A DNA stretch of 64,000 nucleotides from Opisthorchis felineus (Eukaryota > Platyhelminthes > Trematoda > Opisthorchiida > Opisthorchiidae), in contig SJOL01008747.1 in assembly GCA_004794785.1 (NCBI GenBank), positions 163,082-227,081 of the forward strand, in the 5' to 3' direction. The notes beneath the pieces were generated by a model. The model saw nothing but the letters and a program-made list of their open reading frames with translations, was not told where the DNA came from and ran no database searches. Positions 61,601 through 64,000 of this stretch are shown one piece after another; position 1 is the stretch's first letter; every line of letters begins with the position of its first letter. A program made the translations under genes and the position numbers.

Positions 61601-63749
61601 AATGCCCTGCAAATCCCTGCGTTGCTCTGCAGTGTTTACTGTGTATCTCGCAAACACATGAAAAACAAACATCGAATACCCCGCTCTCTTGCGTGCCAGA
61701 CATATCTGTTCACAGCTAAACAGCGTGAACCTATATGATTGTACATGGGGAAGGATACGCGTAGGTAGGACCGGGCGGCGCCAGTCAGTTCACGTAGCTG
61801 CAAACCTTCCTAGGTGGTTAGTCCTTTCAATTGATAAACTACCGAAGTTATCCATCACCAAGCACATTTATGATACTGTCACTCAGCGACACATCGGAAT
61901 CATTCCGGATTGTTTTTAGTCCAAAGTTAGTCCACAAAGTTATAACTTTTAGTTAGGCCTTGGCTCGATGAAACAAAACTGTGTCCACCCTGCACATCAA
62001 ACCCATTTCCACCCTCATTCTCAGCCATTCTGTCATCCTTCCGTATCCACATCCCATACGCAACGACGTGACCCCAAGTCACCCAACTTCCATTCTTGGA
62101 TAGTCAGACTACTTCTCCAATATCGATTTTTCACACCTTACCGTTGCGGTTCCCTGTTGTTTGGTCTGCAATCCTGTACGCACTTTCTTCGTATACTCCA
62201 CAGTTATTGTGATGGGAGTTGACAGCCGAATGAGATTTTGTGAAATTTCGATAATCCTATCAAATCGTTTTATGTTGGCTTATACATTGCCAACAGACTA
62301 ATACCGTTGGGATCGGGACTGGATGTTCCGCATAAGGTGTCCTCCGCCGAGGTAACAAAAAAAAGACGTATGTTAGGGCTCCCGCGGTTATGGACTGTCC
62401 TCCATAGGACAAGATAAGTAGGAGTGGTGGGATTCCGTTAATGGCAAGCATAAATAGAAATCCTTTATGAGAGGCACAAATGGAATCCATAGAAGCCTAT
62501 TCGTTGGTCGTCACCGAGCCTTTGGCCCGTAGAAAATGCCACTTATATTTCTTGGGAGTGGGTTTCCTTAGGAGGATTAATGTATGATATCGAGCTTGCA
62601 ATTAAGTACGCGAGAAAGCTTTGAACGTGAGTTACGTACACTGGAAGATTTAAAAAAGTATGTCTGAGAAAACTTTCGACGTAGTTTGGAGGATACAAAT
62701 GGAATCTACAAATAGGGGCAAAATGTTGCCGGTGAACTTGCATGTGCTTAAAAGATTCCAAATTTGGTCAGTGTAAGTTATATTTGCCCCAGTTTCCATC
62801 CGTTTTTTGACGTTAGGTCGGTAATTCATGCAGAAGTTATTTTGCGTATTGCAGCACCATGTACAAATGTCTTCAGTTAAACTAGCAGAACAAAGTTCCA
62901 ATCACCGCTAAGTAAGATTAGCAAGAGCAATCATTGTTTAGCTAGCCTCTGTAGTCTTGGAAATGCAGCACCGTTTAATAACCTTTTTTACTGGGGAATA
63001 TTTCAGCATTAAAAGAGCATTAACATACAACTTCTATCTTCTGAGTGCGAAGTCAGGATCATTTCCTTCCTACAAGACCCGAACAGATTGAAGTCATCAA
63101 TCAGGACTAACCGACAAGCTCATTGACTGGAAGCAGCGCGCATGGGGACATGTTTCGTACCTCTGCGAGTTTGGATGACTATTTTAGTCAGATATTAACG
63201 GGTTGCTTCACTCAAATTCTCCCTTTTACTTTGGGAAACAGTCGAATCAGTAGGAAACCGAAGAAGCAAATGGTGTGGTGGGAATTTTAGTGTTAACTGC
63301 GGCACCACTGGTAGCTAAGGCACGGCATATAAAAGGGTATCTTAATGAAGAAAATTGGTTATGGAAACATTGTTAAACGTCCCCATAGGATTGTCCAGAA
63401 GTCCACATAAGTGATCACGGAATTCATAGCACTGGAATGTTGATGCCACCAGTGTTTAAGTGCACTTCTTGTGGATCCTTAGAAACGGATTAAACTTTGC
63501 CGCAAGTAAGAGCATTTCAAAATCTACATATTCTCGGTGAGAAGTTCCTTTGGCATTCTGATCCTTTGGACTGGTGGGTAAGCTCCAGGATGTAATTTTG
63601 CACTTGGGCACATTGAATAATTTCCAGGATGATGCCGTATAGGTAACGCTGATCATTCATGAATTTTGGCAAGAATCAGGCCATTCTGTAGTCAGTGAAG
63701 GATCCATATATGGGTTTGTTCTGTCTGTGCAAGTTAGACGTATACTTAC
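58617..63749 (-). other. Intron of the coiled-coil gene with repeat debris
   Basis: The intron between the exons at 63.8 and 57.4 kb runs 57428-63749. It holds the palindrome above, a spacer fragment at 60565-60635, and an 11-base G run at 60757-60767. Open frames at 60798-61209 (plus) and 62650-62901 (minus) have no recognisable features. A zinc-ribbon-like minus frame at 58076-58348 was considered and not accepted. Confidence 0.5.
60565..60635 (+). repeat. Foldback-element spacer fragment
   Basis: cagctgggttccagatgagt then ctctcgcagaaccaaatttg and tttgcaaatgagtgtatttc closely match 49168-49230. No hammerhead adjoins it. Confidence 0.8.
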
Positions 63750-63855
63750 CATTGTTAGAAATTTTGCCGGCCTTAGGGTAAGGATGAGTGGTACTGGGCT
63801 GCTTTTTAGCCAGAATTACCGGAGCTTGGGCGGCGTACTCTGGTTGTCTTCTGCC
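63750..63855 (-). CDS. Probable upstream exon of the coiled-coil protein
   Basis: The donor is clear: TCT AAC AAT G|GTAAGT on the minus strand. Upstream the frame reads GRRQPEYAAQAPVILAKKQP then STTHPYPKAGKISNN and is open to a stop at 63871-63873. The exon ends in phase 1, which fits the acceptor of 57162-57427 and would create an Asp codon (G|AT), giving ...KISNNDADDSLPAM. The proposed acceptor (gattgtagacag|GGC) is weak in pyrimidines, so the 5' border is uncertain. The composition (Gln, Pro, Ala, Lys) continues the disordered character of the next exon. Confidence 0.5.
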
Positions 63856-63964
63856 CTGTCTACAATCAATCTATGGCGTTTGAGGGGCGACGTAGTTTCA
63901 GATGGTCTCAGCCCACGCAGCCCCACAATTATCAGACTGAGATCGGAGGTCCCTCTTTGGTATA

Positions 63965-63967
<3 letters not shown>

Positions 63968-64000
<33 letters not shown>
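63968..64000. repeat. (AT)n microsatellite at the window edge
   Basis: At least 16 AT units running off the right end of the window. Confidence 0.95.

Overview
The window looks like a piece of a flatworm genome, most probably a digenean trematode with a large, repeat-rich genome. The reasons are short exons with GT/AG borders scattered among kilobase introns, many decayed retroelements (R2, CR1-like, Penelope-like), long AT microsatellites, and tRNA-headed SINEs that carry a hammerhead ribozyme, a combination known from trematodes such as Schistosoma. The species assignment is inference. There are no bacterial operons, CRISPR arrays or rRNA genes, and I recognised no tRNA genes.

Two host genes can be read, both on the minus strand. 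(1) 16971 down to 1: six exons, each encoding one fibronectin type III (FN3) domain, followed by a transmembrane exon at the left edge. All borders are in phase 1, so the frame reads through from A to G. This is the juxtamembrane half of a single-pass receptor; the N-terminus lies to the right of 17 kb and the cytoplasmic part lies left of the window. (2) 63855 down to 52178: the last four exons of a protein with a Pro/Ser-rich linker, a coiled coil and an Arg/Glu-rich C-terminus ending in a stop, with a candidate polyadenylation signal at 51748-51753. Its family is not recognised.

The rest is intron or intergenic DNA filled with dead mobile elements. They are a Penelope-like reverse transcriptase relic (8.5-9.4 kb), a CR1/Jockey-like RT relic (20.6-21.0 kb), a CR1-like RT relic (33.1-34.2 kb) abutting a decayed R2 element (34.2-37.4 kb), a CR1-like endonuclease plus RT relic (45.85-47.3 kb), and several small repeat families.

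The most interesting layer is ribozyme-like RNA. I count nine hammerhead cores in two families. Four sit in tRNA-headed SINEs (about 1.0, 19.5, 28.15 and 39.7 kb). Five sit in a Penelope-associated foldback repeat (7.7, 49.0, 49.3, 53.25 and 53.87 kb). At 48.97-49.34 kb two hammerheads face outward on opposite strands at the ends of one palindromic element. At the 5' end of the R2 element (37331-37401) the sequence can be folded into an HDV-like double-pseudoknot arrangement, with a T where the catalytic C is expected. All structures were paired by eye and need computational and biochemical confirmation.
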